Shown here: positions 17,072 to 25,503 of the stretch, piece after piece | Position numbering within the stretch: position 1 is the stretch's first letter | Layout of the letters: each line of letters opens with the position of its first letter | From: Prochlorococcus sp. AG-402-N10 | Lineage (GTDB): Bacteria; Cyanobacteriota; Cyanobacteriia; PCC-6307; Cyanobiaceae | Direction of reading: 5' to 3' | Assembly (NCBI GenBank): GCA_003216465.1 | Contig: QCIU01000005.1 | Coordinates: 1 to 64,000, forward strand | Length of the DNA stretch: 64,000 bases | Program-made: the position numbers and the translations under genes | Notes under the pieces: generated by a model | The model's input: the letters and a program-made list of their open reading frames with translations, nothing else | Database searches by the model: none | What the model was told of the DNA's origin: nothing

Positions 17072-17749
17072 ATGACCAAAAATCTTTATGAAGAATTAGG
17101 CTTAAGAGAAAATGCAAGTCAAAGTGAAATTAAATCTTCTTATCGTCGATTAGTAAAAAAACATCATCCTGATGCAGGAGGCAAAAAAGATAGATTTCTC
17201 GCAATACAAGATGCATGGGAGACCCTTAACGATCCATTTAAAAAAGAACAATATGATAAAACTCTTTTTTCTCTAAAGCAATCATCTAATTTGAGAAATG
17301 AAAATTGGGAAGAGAAATTTAATTCAAAAAAATACAATTCAACAATAAAAGATAATGAAGTTAAAAATTGGATTAAAAATATTTATAATCCCACAAACAG
17401 ATTGATTAGCCAAATAATCAAACCTTTGAGTAAAGAAATAAAAGAACTATCTGCTGATCCATATGATGAAGAATTAATGGATAATTTTTGCTGTTACATT
17501 AATACTTCCCAAAAAAAAATTGAAAAAGTTGATAAACTTTACAAGTCGATTTCTGTCCCGAATTCAATATCTACTTTAGGTTTAGATCTATATCATTGTT
17601 TTTCTCAAGTTAAAGATGCCTTATCAGAACTAGATAAGTATACACAAGGATATGTGGATGATTATTTATTTGATGGCAAAGAAATGATGAAAGAGGCAAA
17701 AAGAATCCAATCAAAAATGGCTTATGATAAAAAATCTATAATTTCCTAA
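17072..17749 (+). CDS. DnaJ-domain protein (J-domain only)
   Basis: An N-terminal J domain (residues about 3-64) with the HPD motif at 32-34 (KKHHPDAGG) would stimulate an Hsp70 partner. The rest (65-225) is helical and has neither the Gly/Phe-rich linker nor the zinc fingers of DnaJ, so it is a type III J-protein with its own targeting domain. A DYLFDGKEMMKEAKRIQSKM helix ends it. It follows cysK by 16 bp and converges on ndhO with a 4-bp gap. The client is unknown. Confidence 0.82.
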   Translation: MTKNLYEELGLRENASQSEIKSSYRRLVKKHHPDAGGKKDRFLAIQDAWETLNDPFKKEQYDKTLFSLKQSSNLRNENWEEKFNSKKYNSTIKDNEVKNWIKNIYNPTNRLISQIIKPLSKEIKELSADPYDEELMDNFCCYINTSQKKIEKVDKLYKSISVPNSISTLGLDLYHCFSQVKDALSELDKYTQGYVDDYLFDGKEMMKEAKRIQSKMAYDKKSIIS

Positions 17750-17753
17750 ATAG

Positions 17754-17996
17754 TTATTCTGCAAAAATATATTCTTTCAGTTGGTCTAATCTAAACCAGA
17801 CATCTGGGACAGGTCTTCGCCATCGAACTTGAGCATATTCCTCTTTAATACCCAAAATTTCTCCTGGCCCTGTAAATACATAGCTAGGTAAATCTCTATC
17901 ACTAGACAAAGCTTCAACACTAGTTGAATAATTATCTTTATCTAAATAGACTAAGCTACCTTTTTTAAGAGGCTTCTTGGGTATCGACTCACTCAT
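17754..17996 (-). CDS. ndhO: NAD(P)H-quinone oxidoreductase subunit O
   Basis: A small peripheral subunit of the cyanobacterial NDH-1 complex at the thylakoid. The 80 residues match the family in LKKGSLVYLDKDNYSTSVEA, YVFTGPGEILGIKEEYAQVR and the closing VWFRLDQLKEY. The ATG at 17996 gives MSESIPKKPLKKG. It stands alone between a convergent DnaJ gene and a divergent SDR gene, as ndhO often does in picocyanobacteria. Confidence 0.9.
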   Translation of the reverse strand: MSESIPKKPLKKGSLVYLDKDNYSTSVEALSSDRDLPSYVFTGPGEILGIKEEYAQVRWRRPVPDVWFRLDQLKEYIFAE

Positions 17997-18134
17997 GATT
18001 AAATTTATAAAATTATATTTCTAAATTTATTATACAAAAACTTCTTTAATTAATTTTTTTAAATTGATTACATCATAATCATTTCAATAGACACAAAAAT
18101 TTAATATCGTTAAATAATTACTTAATTAAAAAAT

Positions 18135-19067
18135 ATGCGTCTTTTACTTCTTGGATGTACTGGTTTTGTAGGGAAAGAATTAGTGCCAGCTTTGCTCAAA
18201 GAAGGTCATGAACTTTGTATTATCAGTAGAAAAAATATTAACAAATTGAAGATAAATATCCCACTAAATAAATTTAAATTTCTTAAGGTTGATTTATCAA
18301 AAAAACAAAACTGGAAAAATGAAAATCTTTTAAGTAATTTAAGAAATTCTGATGGGATAATTAATTTAATAGGTGAACCAATAGCAGATAAAAAATGGAC
18401 TAATAAGCAAAAAGATGAGATTGAAAAAAGTAGGATTAATTCAACTCAGTTTTTAATGGAAACGCTTAAAGAATCCAACATTAACCCAAAGGTAATCATA
18501 AATGGGTCAGCAATAGGTTTTTATGGAACAAGTTTAACTAAAGAATTTAATGAAAAAAGTAAGGCTGGTAAAGATTTCTTAGCTAACCTGTGCAAAAAAT
18601 GGGAGGAAGTTGCTAACAGTAAACCTTTTTTTTCAAGATTAGTAATATTCAGGATTGGAATAGTCTTAGAAGCAGAAGGAGGTGCACTAGGAAAAATGCT
18701 TCCTGTATTTAAAGTTGGATTGGGAGGTCCAATAGGAGATGGAAAACAATGGATGAGTTGGATTCATAGAAGTGACTTATGTGGATTAATTATTAAAGCA
18801 TTAGTAGATAAACAATTTACTGGGGTATTTAATGCTGTTGCACCAGATCCAGTATTAATGAAAGATTTCTCTAAGACTTTAGGGAGATGCTTAAATAGAC
18901 CAGATTTACTCCCAGTGCCCGGAACAATACTTAAATTATTATTAGGAGATGGGGCCAAATTAGTACTAGAGGGGCAAAAAGTAATAAGTATTAAACTGAA
19001 AGAAAAAATATATAAATTCAAATATCCTCTTCTTGAGAAAGCCATTTTCGCCTCCACCAAGAATTAA
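18135..19067 (+). CDS. TIGR01777-type NAD-dependent epimerase-like protein (SDR family)
   Basis: Extended short-chain dehydrogenase fold: nucleotide-binding GCTGFVG (8-14), NLIGEPIADKKWT, NGSAIGFYG with the active-site Tyr region, and a C-terminal domain with LPVPGTILKLLLGD. These are marks of the TIGR01777/SDR39U1 family found in cyanobacteria, plastids and proteobacteria, whose physiological substrate is unknown. Full length at 310 residues. Its last 50 bases overlap the 3' end of the convergent gene at 19018. Confidence 0.85.
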   Translation: MRLLLLGCTGFVGKELVPALLKEGHELCIISRKNINKLKINIPLNKFKFLKVDLSKKQNWKNENLLSNLRNSDGIINLIGEPIADKKWTNKQKDEIEKSRINSTQFLMETLKESNINPKVIINGSAIGFYGTSLTKEFNEKSKAGKDFLANLCKKWEEVANSKPFFSRLVIFRIGIVLEAEGGALGKMLPVFKVGLGGPIGDGKQWMSWIHRSDLCGLIIKALVDKQFTGVFNAVAPDPVLMKDFSKTLGRCLNRPDLLPVPGTILKLLLGDGAKLVLEGQKVISIKLKEKIYKFKYPLLEKAIFASTKN

Positions 19068-19287
19068 TTCCATTAACTAAAGAACTTACAATTAAAATTG
19101 TTATTAGTGGAACTATGAGAGGATTCCAAATATTCTGGAAGAAATTCAGGAAAATATAAATTCCATTGATCTGCATAATTACTGCAAAAATAAAAAATAT
19201 TGCCAAAAAGATAACAACGAACAAATTTATTAATAAAAAATTATCAATAATCTCTTTGAACCTTTCTTTGAATTTCTCCTTAGTCAT
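19018..19287 (-). CDS. Conserved two-helix membrane protein (89 aa)
   Basis: A basic N-terminus (MTKEKFKERFKEI) is followed by two hydrophobic helices (about 18-40 and 52-68) joined by a short NIWNP loop; the C-terminus is charged (WWRRKWLSQEED). The family is not recognised by name. It starts 3 bp after the LpxB-like gene ends, so it is translated from the same mRNA. Its 3' end overlaps the convergent SDR gene by 50 bp, longer than any other overlap here. Confidence 0.7.
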   Translation of the reverse strand: MTKEKFKERFKEIIDNFLLINLFVVIFLAIFFIFAVIMQINGIYIFLNFFQNIWNPLIVPLITILIVSSLVNGINSWWRRKWLSQEEDI

Positions 19288-19290
19288 TTT

Positions 19291-20481
19291 TCATGACGCT
19301 TTTATATCGTCTATTATTTTAGTACATGCATTACAATCTCCTATCCTTAGATTTGCGTTATCAAGACAAGAACTCAAAAATTTGCTGTCTATCTGTATCA
19401 GATAAATAACTTTAATGATTAGATTAATTGTTTGATTAATTTGATCTTTCTTATTTTTATAATTTGTGGCACAAAAAACATATCTACCAAGTAATCGTCT
19501 TTGAGCTTCTGCAAAAGATTTCGTAAATTGCGGACCTTTTCCTTCAATTTGAATAACTGGCTTTGCTAATCCGATAGCTTGTTCTGCCGCAGTTCCAGCA
19601 GTACTAATAACAAACTTACTTTTAAATAATATTTCTTCAAAGCCGTTCCAGTTAAAGTTAATTGTAATAAATCCATATTTAAATTCTAAACCGCTGTTTT
19701 CTATTGTTTTTTCTAGATAAATCCATTTTCTTTGATTTAGCATCTGCCTAATTTTTTCCAACTTGAGAGCATTTACAATGGCAAAATCGAATTTAACATT
19801 GTCAAAATATTTCAAATTAGACATTGTCTCTAAAACTTCTAGGATCATTTGCAAATTATCTAAAATTTCAGGAAATCTGCTTCCAGGAAATAATCCAATA
19901 TTAAAAGGTAAAGTTCTTGATTTTTTTTCAAAAAAAGAGAATTTATCCATAAATGGGTTACCCAAAAAATAAACTCTTTTTCTTAATTGTTGAGTTAAAT
20001 CATTTGCTGTTAAAAAATCTCGAGCGTATATTTTTTTCGCATATTTGGATATTAAAAAAAATTTGCAAGGCCAAGGTAATTTCAATTTTCCTTCATAGTG
20101 ACTTGAATATGCGACTAAATATGTAAAAAAATCTTTTTTTGCAAACCATGCAAAAAAAATAGGAACTATATCTCCAATGACAAAATAAAAATCATATTTA
20201 TTTCTTAATTTGTAAGACAAATATAATTTTTTTAATAAATAAATAATTTGCCCCCCAAATATTTCCTGCATTCTTCCTTTAAAAGAATTGTAACCAATAC
20301 CACCAGTCTTAAATTTTTTAGTTTTACCAATAATTCTTATATTTAATTTTTTATAATTTTCGCCATCACCAACGATTGGTAGAGCCTCAACAAGGTCACC
20401 TTTATTTACTAAATATTTGGCTAGCAAACTACCTGATAAATCTTCACCATGTCCGTTACTTATTAATAAAATTCTGGACAA
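19291..20481 (-). CDS. Lipid-A-disaccharide synthase-related glycosyltransferase-like protein
   Basis: Fits the cyanobacterial LpxB-related family (TIGR03492-like) rather than LpxB itself. The N-terminus is LLISNGHGEDLSGSLLAKYL, a GT-B type first strand; VIGDIVP and FFLISKYAKKIYARD lie mid-protein, and GTAAEQAIGLAKPVIQIEGKGPQF near the C-terminus resembles the UDP-sugar site of GT-B enzymes. The acceptor is unknown. The frame begins with TTG at 20481, 1 bp after the TPR gene. Low-complexity Phe/Lys-rich composition reflects the AT-rich genome. Confidence 0.75.
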   Translation of the reverse strand: MSRILLISNGHGEDLSGSLLAKYLVNKGDLVEALPIVGDGENYKKLNIRIIGKTKKFKTGGIGYNSFKGRMQEIFGGQIIYLLKKLYLSYKLRNKYDFYFVIGDIVPIFFAWFAKKDFFTYLVAYSSHYEGKLKLPWPCKFFLISKYAKKIYARDFLTANDLTQQLRKRVYFLGNPFMDKFSFFEKKSRTLPFNIGLFPGSRFPEILDNLQMILEVLETMSNLKYFDNVKFDFAIVNALKLEKIRQMLNQRKWIYLEKTIENSGLEFKYGFITINFNWNGFEEILFKSKFVISTAGTAAEQAIGLAKPVIQIEGKGPQFTKSFAEAQRRLLGRYVFCATNYKNKKDQINQTINLIIKVIYLIQIDSKFLSSCLDNANLRIGDCNACTKIIDDIKAS

Positions 20482-20482
20482 T

Positions 20483-20911
20483 TTAAAATTCTAACCATTT
20501 ATTGATTTTATTTAATTCTGGCCAGTTTGGATATCTTTTAAAGCCATCTTCAACAGACTCTTTTAACTCAGTCTTTACATCAGGAATCATCATAGCCATT
20601 TTTTTAATTAATTCAACATGCTCTCTAACCCCTTTATTATTTGTAGCCAAAAGTGCTAGCGATAAATTCATTCTTGCTTGAGGATCTTGCTGATTTAAGC
20701 GAACCGCCTGTCTAGCTGCTGCTAATGCCTCTTGATTATTCTTTAATAACAATTGTAGCCAAGATAGGCATGTCCAAGCGGCAAAGTGATTAGGTATTTG
20801 TTGAATGATTTTTTGAAAATCTTCTACAATGGATACTAACTCTTGACCATCTTGATATCTTGATAACGCTGCATTGAAATCGGATTCAATTGGATTAATA
20901 TCATCTGTCAT
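20483..20911 (-). CDS. TPR-repeat protein (142 aa)
   Basis: A soluble helical protein with about two TPR units: AAWTCLSWLQLLLKNNQEAL-type and ARQAVRLNQQDPQARMNLSL-type helices at residues 40-90. No catalytic motif is visible; such proteins are adaptors. It lies in a minus-strand run, 9 bp after the sufA/iscA-type gene and 1 bp before the LpxB-related gene. A partner cannot be inferred from sequence. Confidence 0.75.
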   Translation of the reverse strand: MTDDINPIESDFNAALSRYQDGQELVSIVEDFQKIIQQIPNHFAAWTCLSWLQLLLKNNQEALAAARQAVRLNQQDPQARMNLSLALLATNNKGVREHVELIKKMAMMIPDVKTELKESVEDGFKRYPNWPELNKINKWLEF

Positions 20912-20920
20912 ATATTTTTT

Positions 20921-21313
20921 CTAAACTGCAAAAGAGCTTCCGCATCCACATGTTTGGGAAGCATTGGGATTAACAAAATTAAATCCTCCTCCAATTAAAT
21001 CCTTACTAAAATCTAATTGCATTCCGTAGATATATAAAAGGCTTTTTGGGTCACATACTACTTTAAAGGTTTGTTCTGAATACAATGAATAATCATATAC
21101 CTTATCGTCAGGATTTATTTCATCCCCTCCTATGAAATCCATCGTATAACTCATACCACTGCATCCACCAGATCTAACACCAACTCTAAGGGCTTTTTTA
21201 TCAGTCTGATTCTTCAATAAAGAAGATATTTGTTCTATAGCATCATTTGTAATTAAAATTCCCTTACCATCGTCTGAGGTCTTTGTTTTTTCTTCTATTT
21301 TTACATTTTCCAT
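20921..21313 (-). CDS. A-type Fe-S carrier (SufA/IscA/HesB family)
   Basis: Carries or repairs Fe-S clusters. The three conserved cysteines are Cys51 (GGCSGMSY), Cys122 and Cys124 (TCGCGSSF). The 130 residues include an N-terminal extension of about 18 residues before the ILITNDAIEQI start of the fold. It is far from sufBCDS (58.6 kb) but would serve the same pathway. It is transcribed divergently from zds, with about 98 bp between them. Confidence 0.9.
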   Translation of the reverse strand: MENVKIEEKTKTSDDGKGILITNDAIEQISSLLKNQTDKKALRVGVRSGGCSGMSYTMDFIGGDEINPDDKVYDYSLYSEQTFKVVCDPKSLLYIYGMQLDFSKDLIGGGFNFVNPNASQTCGCGSSFAV

Positions 21314-21393
21314 AGATACAGATATTCACACACCTATACTATAAAAAATTCAGACACATCATGCACAGAACTAACAATTTACAAAGTTGATTT

Positions 21394-21401
21394 GTTATAA
21401 T
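21394..21401 (+). promoter_or_regulatory. Candidate extended -10 promoter of zds
   Basis: GTTATAAT, preceded by T at 21393, reads as an extended -10 (TGn-TATAAT; hexamer 21396-21401). The GTG start lies at 21412, so a transcript starting 6-8 bases after the hexamer would have almost no leader. No convincing -35 and no Shine-Dalgarno sequence is seen. Confidence 0.4.
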
Positions 21402-21411
21402 TTAGAAAAAA

Positions 21412-22866
21412 GTGAAAATTGCGATAGTAGGTTCAGGATTAGCTGGTTTAACAGCAGCAGTTAATTTAGTTGATGAAGGTCATGAAGTAGATATTTATGA
21501 AAGCAGATCATTTTGGGGAGGGAAAGTTGGAAGTTGGGAAGATAAAGATGGTAATCACATCGAAATGGGATTACATGTATTTTTTTATAACTATGCAAAT
21601 TTATTTAAACTGATGAAAAAAGTTGGAGCATTAGATAATTTGCTTCCAAAAGAGCATACTCATTTATTCATAAATAATGGCGGTAATTTAAAATCTTTAG
21701 ATTTCAGGTTTGCTTTAGGAGCTCCTTTTAACGGACTAAAAGCCTTTTTCACTACAGAACAACTTACTTGGGTAGACAAATTGAGAAATGCATTAGCTTT
21801 AGGAACCAGCCCAATAGTAAGAGGATTAGTAGATTATGAAGGTGCGATGAAGATAATTAGAGACTTAGATAAAATAAGCTTTAAAGAATGGTTTTTAAAT
21901 CATGGCGGTAGCATAAGAAGTCTTGAAAGGATGTGGGATCCCATTGCTTACGCATTAGGTTTCATTAATTGTAAAGATATTTCAGCAAGATGTATGTTAA
22001 CTATTTTTATGATGTTTGCATCTAAGACTGAAGCATCTAAGCTTAATCTTTTAAAAGGATCCCCTCATAAATGGCTAACACAACCTATAGTTGATTACAT
22101 CTCAAAGAAAGGCTGCAAAATCCATCTAAATCATAAAGTCGAAGAAATTATTTATCAAAAAGAATCCTCTTCATACTCTGTCACGCAATTAAAAATATCA
22201 ACTCCAGAAGGTCCTAAAGCTATATTTGCAGATACATTTCTTGCTGCTTGTGATGTGCCAGGAATTAAAAAAATTGTTCCCAAAGAATGGTATCAATTTA
22301 AAGAATTTGAAGGTTTAAAAAAACTAAGAGCAGTCGCAGTAGCAACAATACAATTAAGATATGATGGGTGGGTTACTGAAATAAATAAAGATAACAAAAG
22401 TCAGATTCCTACAGGTTTAGATAATCTTTTATATTCTGCTGATGCTTCTTTTAGTTGTTTTGCAGATTTAGCTTTAGCAAGTCCAGTAGATTACAAAAAG
22501 GAGGGAATGGGATCTCTACTCCAATGTGTTTTAACTCCCGGAGATCGTTGGATGGGTAGATCGACAGAAAGAGTAACCAAAGAGATTGATGCTGAGGTAC
22601 GTCGACTATTTCCTTCTTCAAAAAATCTTAAATTGCTGTGGAGTAATGTAGTCCAAGTGCCACAATCACTTTATAGAGAGTCTCCAGGTATGGAACCTTT
22701 TAGACCAGATCAAAGAACTTCCATATCGAATTTCTTTATGGCAGGTAGTTATACAAAGCAGGACTATATTGATTCTATGGAGGGAGCTACTATGAGCGGT
22801 CATCTTGCAGCAGCAGCAATCTTAGATAAGAAAGCTCAATTAGCAAAAAATCTTGCGGTTAGCTAA
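21412..22866 (+). CDS. zds: Zeta-carotene desaturase (CrtQ/Zds)
   Basis: Plant-type FAD desaturase that turns zeta-carotene into lycopene precursors for carotenoids in the thylakoid. The N-terminus is KIAIVGSGLAGLTAAVNLVD with the FAD dinucleotide fold; WGGKVGSW, MGLHVFFYNYANLF and the C-terminal FMAGSYTKQDYIDSMEGAT are diagnostic. Full length at 484 residues. The start is GTG 21412. A coenzyme-A-free SRPBCC gene starts 2 bp after its stop, the same pairing as crtQ-slr0941 in Synechocystis as I recall it. Confidence 0.94.
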   Translation: MKIAIVGSGLAGLTAAVNLVDEGHEVDIYESRSFWGGKVGSWEDKDGNHIEMGLHVFFYNYANLFKLMKKVGALDNLLPKEHTHLFINNGGNLKSLDFRFALGAPFNGLKAFFTTEQLTWVDKLRNALALGTSPIVRGLVDYEGAMKIIRDLDKISFKEWFLNHGGSIRSLERMWDPIAYALGFINCKDISARCMLTIFMMFASKTEASKLNLLKGSPHKWLTQPIVDYISKKGCKIHLNHKVEEIIYQKESSSYSVTQLKISTPEGPKAIFADTFLAACDVPGIKKIVPKEWYQFKEFEGLKKLRAVAVATIQLRYDGWVTEINKDNKSQIPTGLDNLLYSADASFSCFADLALASPVDYKKEGMGSLLQCVLTPGDRWMGRSTERVTKEIDAEVRRLFPSSKNLKLLWSNVVQVPQSLYRESPGMEPFRPDQRTSISNFFMAGSYTKQDYIDSMEGATMSGHLAAAAILDKKAQLAKNLAVS

Positions 22867-22868
22867 CT

Positions 22869-23339
22869 ATGGGTACTTGGCTTAAACATGAAGTAATTAC
22901 GATTGTAAATGCTCCATTAGATAACGTTTGGAACACCTGGAGTGATTTGGATTCTATGTCTCTATGGATGAGCTGGATTGAATCAGTTAAAACAGTTGAC
23001 CAAGAAACATCTACATTACCTGATTTAACTGAATGGACTTTAGCTGCTAATGGATTTAAATTTAAATGGAAAGCACAAATAACAGAAAGGATTGAGAAGA
23101 ACAAATTGAAATGGAAATCTATAGGAGGATTACCAACTCAAGGATCTGTTATTTTTGAATCAAAAGGAGACCAATCAACGTCAGTTAACTTAGCTGTTAC
23201 ATATGAATTACCTAAAATGATTGCTCGATTTATGGAAGAAAAAATTTTGGGTAAAATGGTGACTAATGAATTACAATCAAATATTAATAGATTTCGAGAC
23301 TTAGTAGAAAAAAATTACAAAAATGAATTATCTAATTAA
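22869..23339 (+). CDS. SRPBCC/polyketide cyclase-like protein linked to zds
   Basis: A 156-residue START-like (SRPBCC) lipid- or pigment-binding fold: HEVITIVNAPLDNVWNTWSD at the start and a hydrophobic-cavity pattern after it. It begins 2 bp after the zds stop, so the two are cotranslated. In other cyanobacteria a similar gene also sits beside crtQ, which suggests a carotenoid role such as substrate handling; this is inference. It converges on hemD with an 8-bp overlap. Confidence 0.78.
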   Translation: MGTWLKHEVITIVNAPLDNVWNTWSDLDSMSLWMSWIESVKTVDQETSTLPDLTEWTLAANGFKFKWKAQITERIEKNKLKWKSIGGLPTQGSVIFESKGDQSTSVNLAVTYELPKMIARFMEEKILGKMVTNELQSNINRFRDLVEKNYKNELSN

Positions 23340-24129
23340 AAATATCAATCGCAGCATCTAGCAATCCTTCAAAGGTATATTTGACTGCTTGGCTATCTAC
23401 TCTGCCAAAAATTTTTTTACATGTTTTTGAAGTTTGAGGGCCAATAGTTAAGAGTTTTGCTTTATCTAGAAATGTTAACCATTCTTTCCCAAATTCTTTT
23501 TCAAGCAAAAAAGCAGAATTTAATACTGTTTTACCACTTGAAAAAACCATTGCATCCACTCTTCTGTTGACTATTGCATTAATAGTTTCTAAAGGAATTG
23601 AATCTGGACATCTTGTTTCATAAGCCGCAACCTCTACAACACGTGCACCAGAATTCCTAAATTCATCAGCAATTAAATTCCTTCCACCTGTTTGAACTCT
23701 TGGCAAAAAGACTCTGAGCCCATATCCTGATATAGGAAAATTTTCAATTAAACTTTCTGCTACAAATTCTGGGGGTACGAAATCAGCCTCTATTCCTAAA
23801 TCGGAGAGAGTTAAAGAAGTTTTCTCCCCTACTACAGCAATTTTTATTTTATTCGAACATTCTTTTAATGAACTATTTAAATTTCTTAATCTCTCATCTA
23901 CAAATTTTATTCCATTACTACTAGAAAAAATAATCCAATGAAAATCATTTATTTCGCATAATGCATCATCAAGAGGATTTAAATCATCTGGATATCCAAC
24001 ATAAATTGCTGGAAAATCAAATATTTGCGCTCCTTTATTAGTGAATATTTTTTTTATATCAGATATCTTATCTTTTGATCGAGTAATAATTATATTTTTT
24101 TGATCCAAAGGGAGCTCAACTATTGACAT
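23332..24129 (-). CDS. hemD: Uroporphyrinogen-III synthase
   Basis: Closes and inverts ring D of hydroxymethylbilane to give uroporphyrinogen III, the common precursor of heme and chlorophyll. HemD is poorly conserved; here the family is recognised from NIIITRSKDKISDIKKIF, DFHWIIFSSSNGIKF, VVGEKTSLTLSDLG, VAAYETRCPDSIP and LLTIGPQTSKTCKK. The ATG at 24129 (MSIVELPLDQKN) is preferred over a TTG at 24141, since it shortens the overlap with rbfA from 26 to 14 bp. Length 265 residues. Confidence 0.85.
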   Translation of the reverse strand: MSIVELPLDQKNIIITRSKDKISDIKKIFTNKGAQIFDFPAIYVGYPDDLNPLDDALCEINDFHWIIFSSSNGIKFVDERLRNLNSSLKECSNKIKIAVVGEKTSLTLSDLGIEADFVPPEFVAESLIENFPISGYGLRVFLPRVQTGGRNLIADEFRNSGARVVEVAAYETRCPDSIPLETINAIVNRRVDAMVFSSGKTVLNSAFLLEKEFGKEWLTFLDKAKLLTIGPQTSKTCKKIFGRVDSQAVKYTFEGLLDAAIDIFN

Positions 24130-24514
24130 TATTTTCCTCAACTTTTGAATCTTGATTTTGATTTTTATTTTTTAATTCCTCAAGAATCTTAAGTACTGAA
24201 GATCCTTTTTCCAATAATATATCATCTTTGAAAGTTATTTCTGGTACTCTTCTCATCTCTATTCTTTTACCTAAAGTATGTCTTATAAAATTTTTGGCGA
24301 GATTTAAATTTTCAATAATTTCTTTTCTTATCTCCTTTTCAGCAGTTGAAGTTACGTAAATCTTGCAAAATTGCAAATCTCTTGTTAAATCTATTTTGGA
24401 AATATTAATGAAATTACTCCTCAATAAATCATTTTCCAGATCGTTCTGCAAAATAAGAGTTAGCTCCTTTTTCAGCAGTGAAGAAACTTTTGCAATCCGA
24501 TAATTATTAGGCAT
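24116..24514 (-). CDS. rbfA: Ribosome-binding factor A
   Basis: A KH-like 30S maturation and cold-shock factor. RIAKVSSLLKKELTLIL begins it and KIYVTSTAEKEIRKEI plus RRVPEITFKDD follow in the family order. The 132 residues include a polar C-terminal tail. Its ATG at 24514 overlaps the stop of the upstream DUF751 gene by one base, and its 3' end overlaps hemD, so all three are translationally coupled. Confidence 0.92.
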   Translation of the reverse strand: MPNNYRIAKVSSLLKKELTLILQNDLENDLLRSNFINISKIDLTRDLQFCKIYVTSTAEKEIRKEIIENLNLAKNFIRHTLGKRIEMRRVPEITFKDDILLEKGSSVLKILEELKNKNQNQDSKVEENNVNS

Positions 24515-24723
24515 TATGGTTGTAAGTTAATTGGATTAGTCATTGCTTGTAGTACGAAATAAACTGTTATGAAAGCACTAATTACGGAAGATATTAAACC
24601 CACTAAGGTTAATGGATTTGATTTATTCTTAAATAAAGGTTCAAGTAATGCAACTAAACCTCCAGCAATAATTGAAATTAAATACTTAGGATATCTTGCA
24701 ACATTTGAGAAGAATTCGCCCAT
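24514..24723 (-). CDS. DUF751/Ycf33-like small membrane protein
   Basis: A 69-residue protein with two hydrophobic helices (FFSNVARYPKYLISIIAGG and LVGLISSVISAFITVYFVLQ) separated by a LEPLFKNKSN loop. This matches the cyanobacterial and plastid DUF751 (Ycf33-related) family; function unknown. The ATG at 24723 is preferred over the GTG three codons upstream, as the family begins close to the FFxNVxRYPKYL segment. It leads the rbfA-hemD run. Confidence 0.75.
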   Translation of the reverse strand: MGEFFSNVARYPKYLISIIAGGLVALLEPLFKNKSNPLTLVGLISSVISAFITVYFVLQAMTNPINLQP

Positions 24724-24777
24724 TTGCTCCACAATTAGATTACTTTTTTAGCTAAGTTTTAACAAACATTAAACAGC

Positions 24778-25503
24778 ATGATTACATTATATCAATTTAG
24801 ACATAGTGCTTTTTGCCTCAAGACAAGAATGGCACTTCAAGCCAAGAAATTACAATATAGAGTAGAAGAAGTTACCCCAGGTATCGGGCAATTTGAAATC
24901 TTTAAGATATCTGGTCAAAAACAAGTTCCAATTATTGTTGATGATAATGATCAAATTGTTAGTGACTCTTCAATTATTTGCGAATATATAAATAAAAAAA
25001 ATGATAACAATCCACTTTTCCCTGAAGATCCTCTTTTGTTTGCAAAATGCAAATTAATAGAAGATTGGGCTGATACTACTATGGCTTCAACTTGTAGAAA
25101 AGCTCTAATTAGATCGGCGATAGAGAATCCACAGCTGCGCACTGCTTTACTTCCAGACGAGATACCATCTTCAGTAAAAGGATTAGTTGATAAATTACCT
25201 TTTAAAAATCTTAGTAAAATTTCTAATGTGGTTTTATCTTCTAAAGATAATTTAGAACTGCAAAAAATATTAGAGTCTTTATCAAAAGCATTAATTAATA
25301 AAAAATATCTAATAGGTGATAATTTATCAATAGCGGATATTGCAATTGCTGCACAATTATCTCTTCTTAAGTTTCCAAAGTCTTCAGGTCCTATTCTTTC
25401 TGGAGAAGGTTGCCAAGAATATATAAACAATCCTTACTTAGAAAATCTATTTATATGGAGAAATAATTTGGAAGAATCTATTTTTAGTGCTAATTCCCAA
25501 TAA
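24778..25503 (+). CDS. Glutathione S-transferase-like protein
   Basis: A thioredoxin-fold N-terminal domain (ITLYQFRHSAFCLKTRMALQ; possible active residues Ser10 or Cys13) with the cis-Pro motif KQVPIIVDD and SSIICEYI is followed by an all-helical C-terminal domain (about 90-235) with LSIADIAIAAQLSLL. The substrate is unknown; cyanobacterial proteins of this type are close to plant-like or Omega-like GSTs. 241 residues. Its 3' end overlaps the convergent lumenal-protein gene by 14 bp. Confidence 0.85.
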   Translation: MITLYQFRHSAFCLKTRMALQAKKLQYRVEEVTPGIGQFEIFKISGQKQVPIIVDDNDQIVSDSSIICEYINKKNDNNPLFPEDPLLFAKCKLIEDWADTTMASTCRKALIRSAIENPQLRTALLPDEIPSSVKGLVDKLPFKNLSKISNVVLSSKDNLELQKILESLSKALINKKYLIGDNLSIADIAIAAQLSLLKFPKSSGPILSGEGCQEYINNPYLENLFIWRNNLEESIFSANSQ

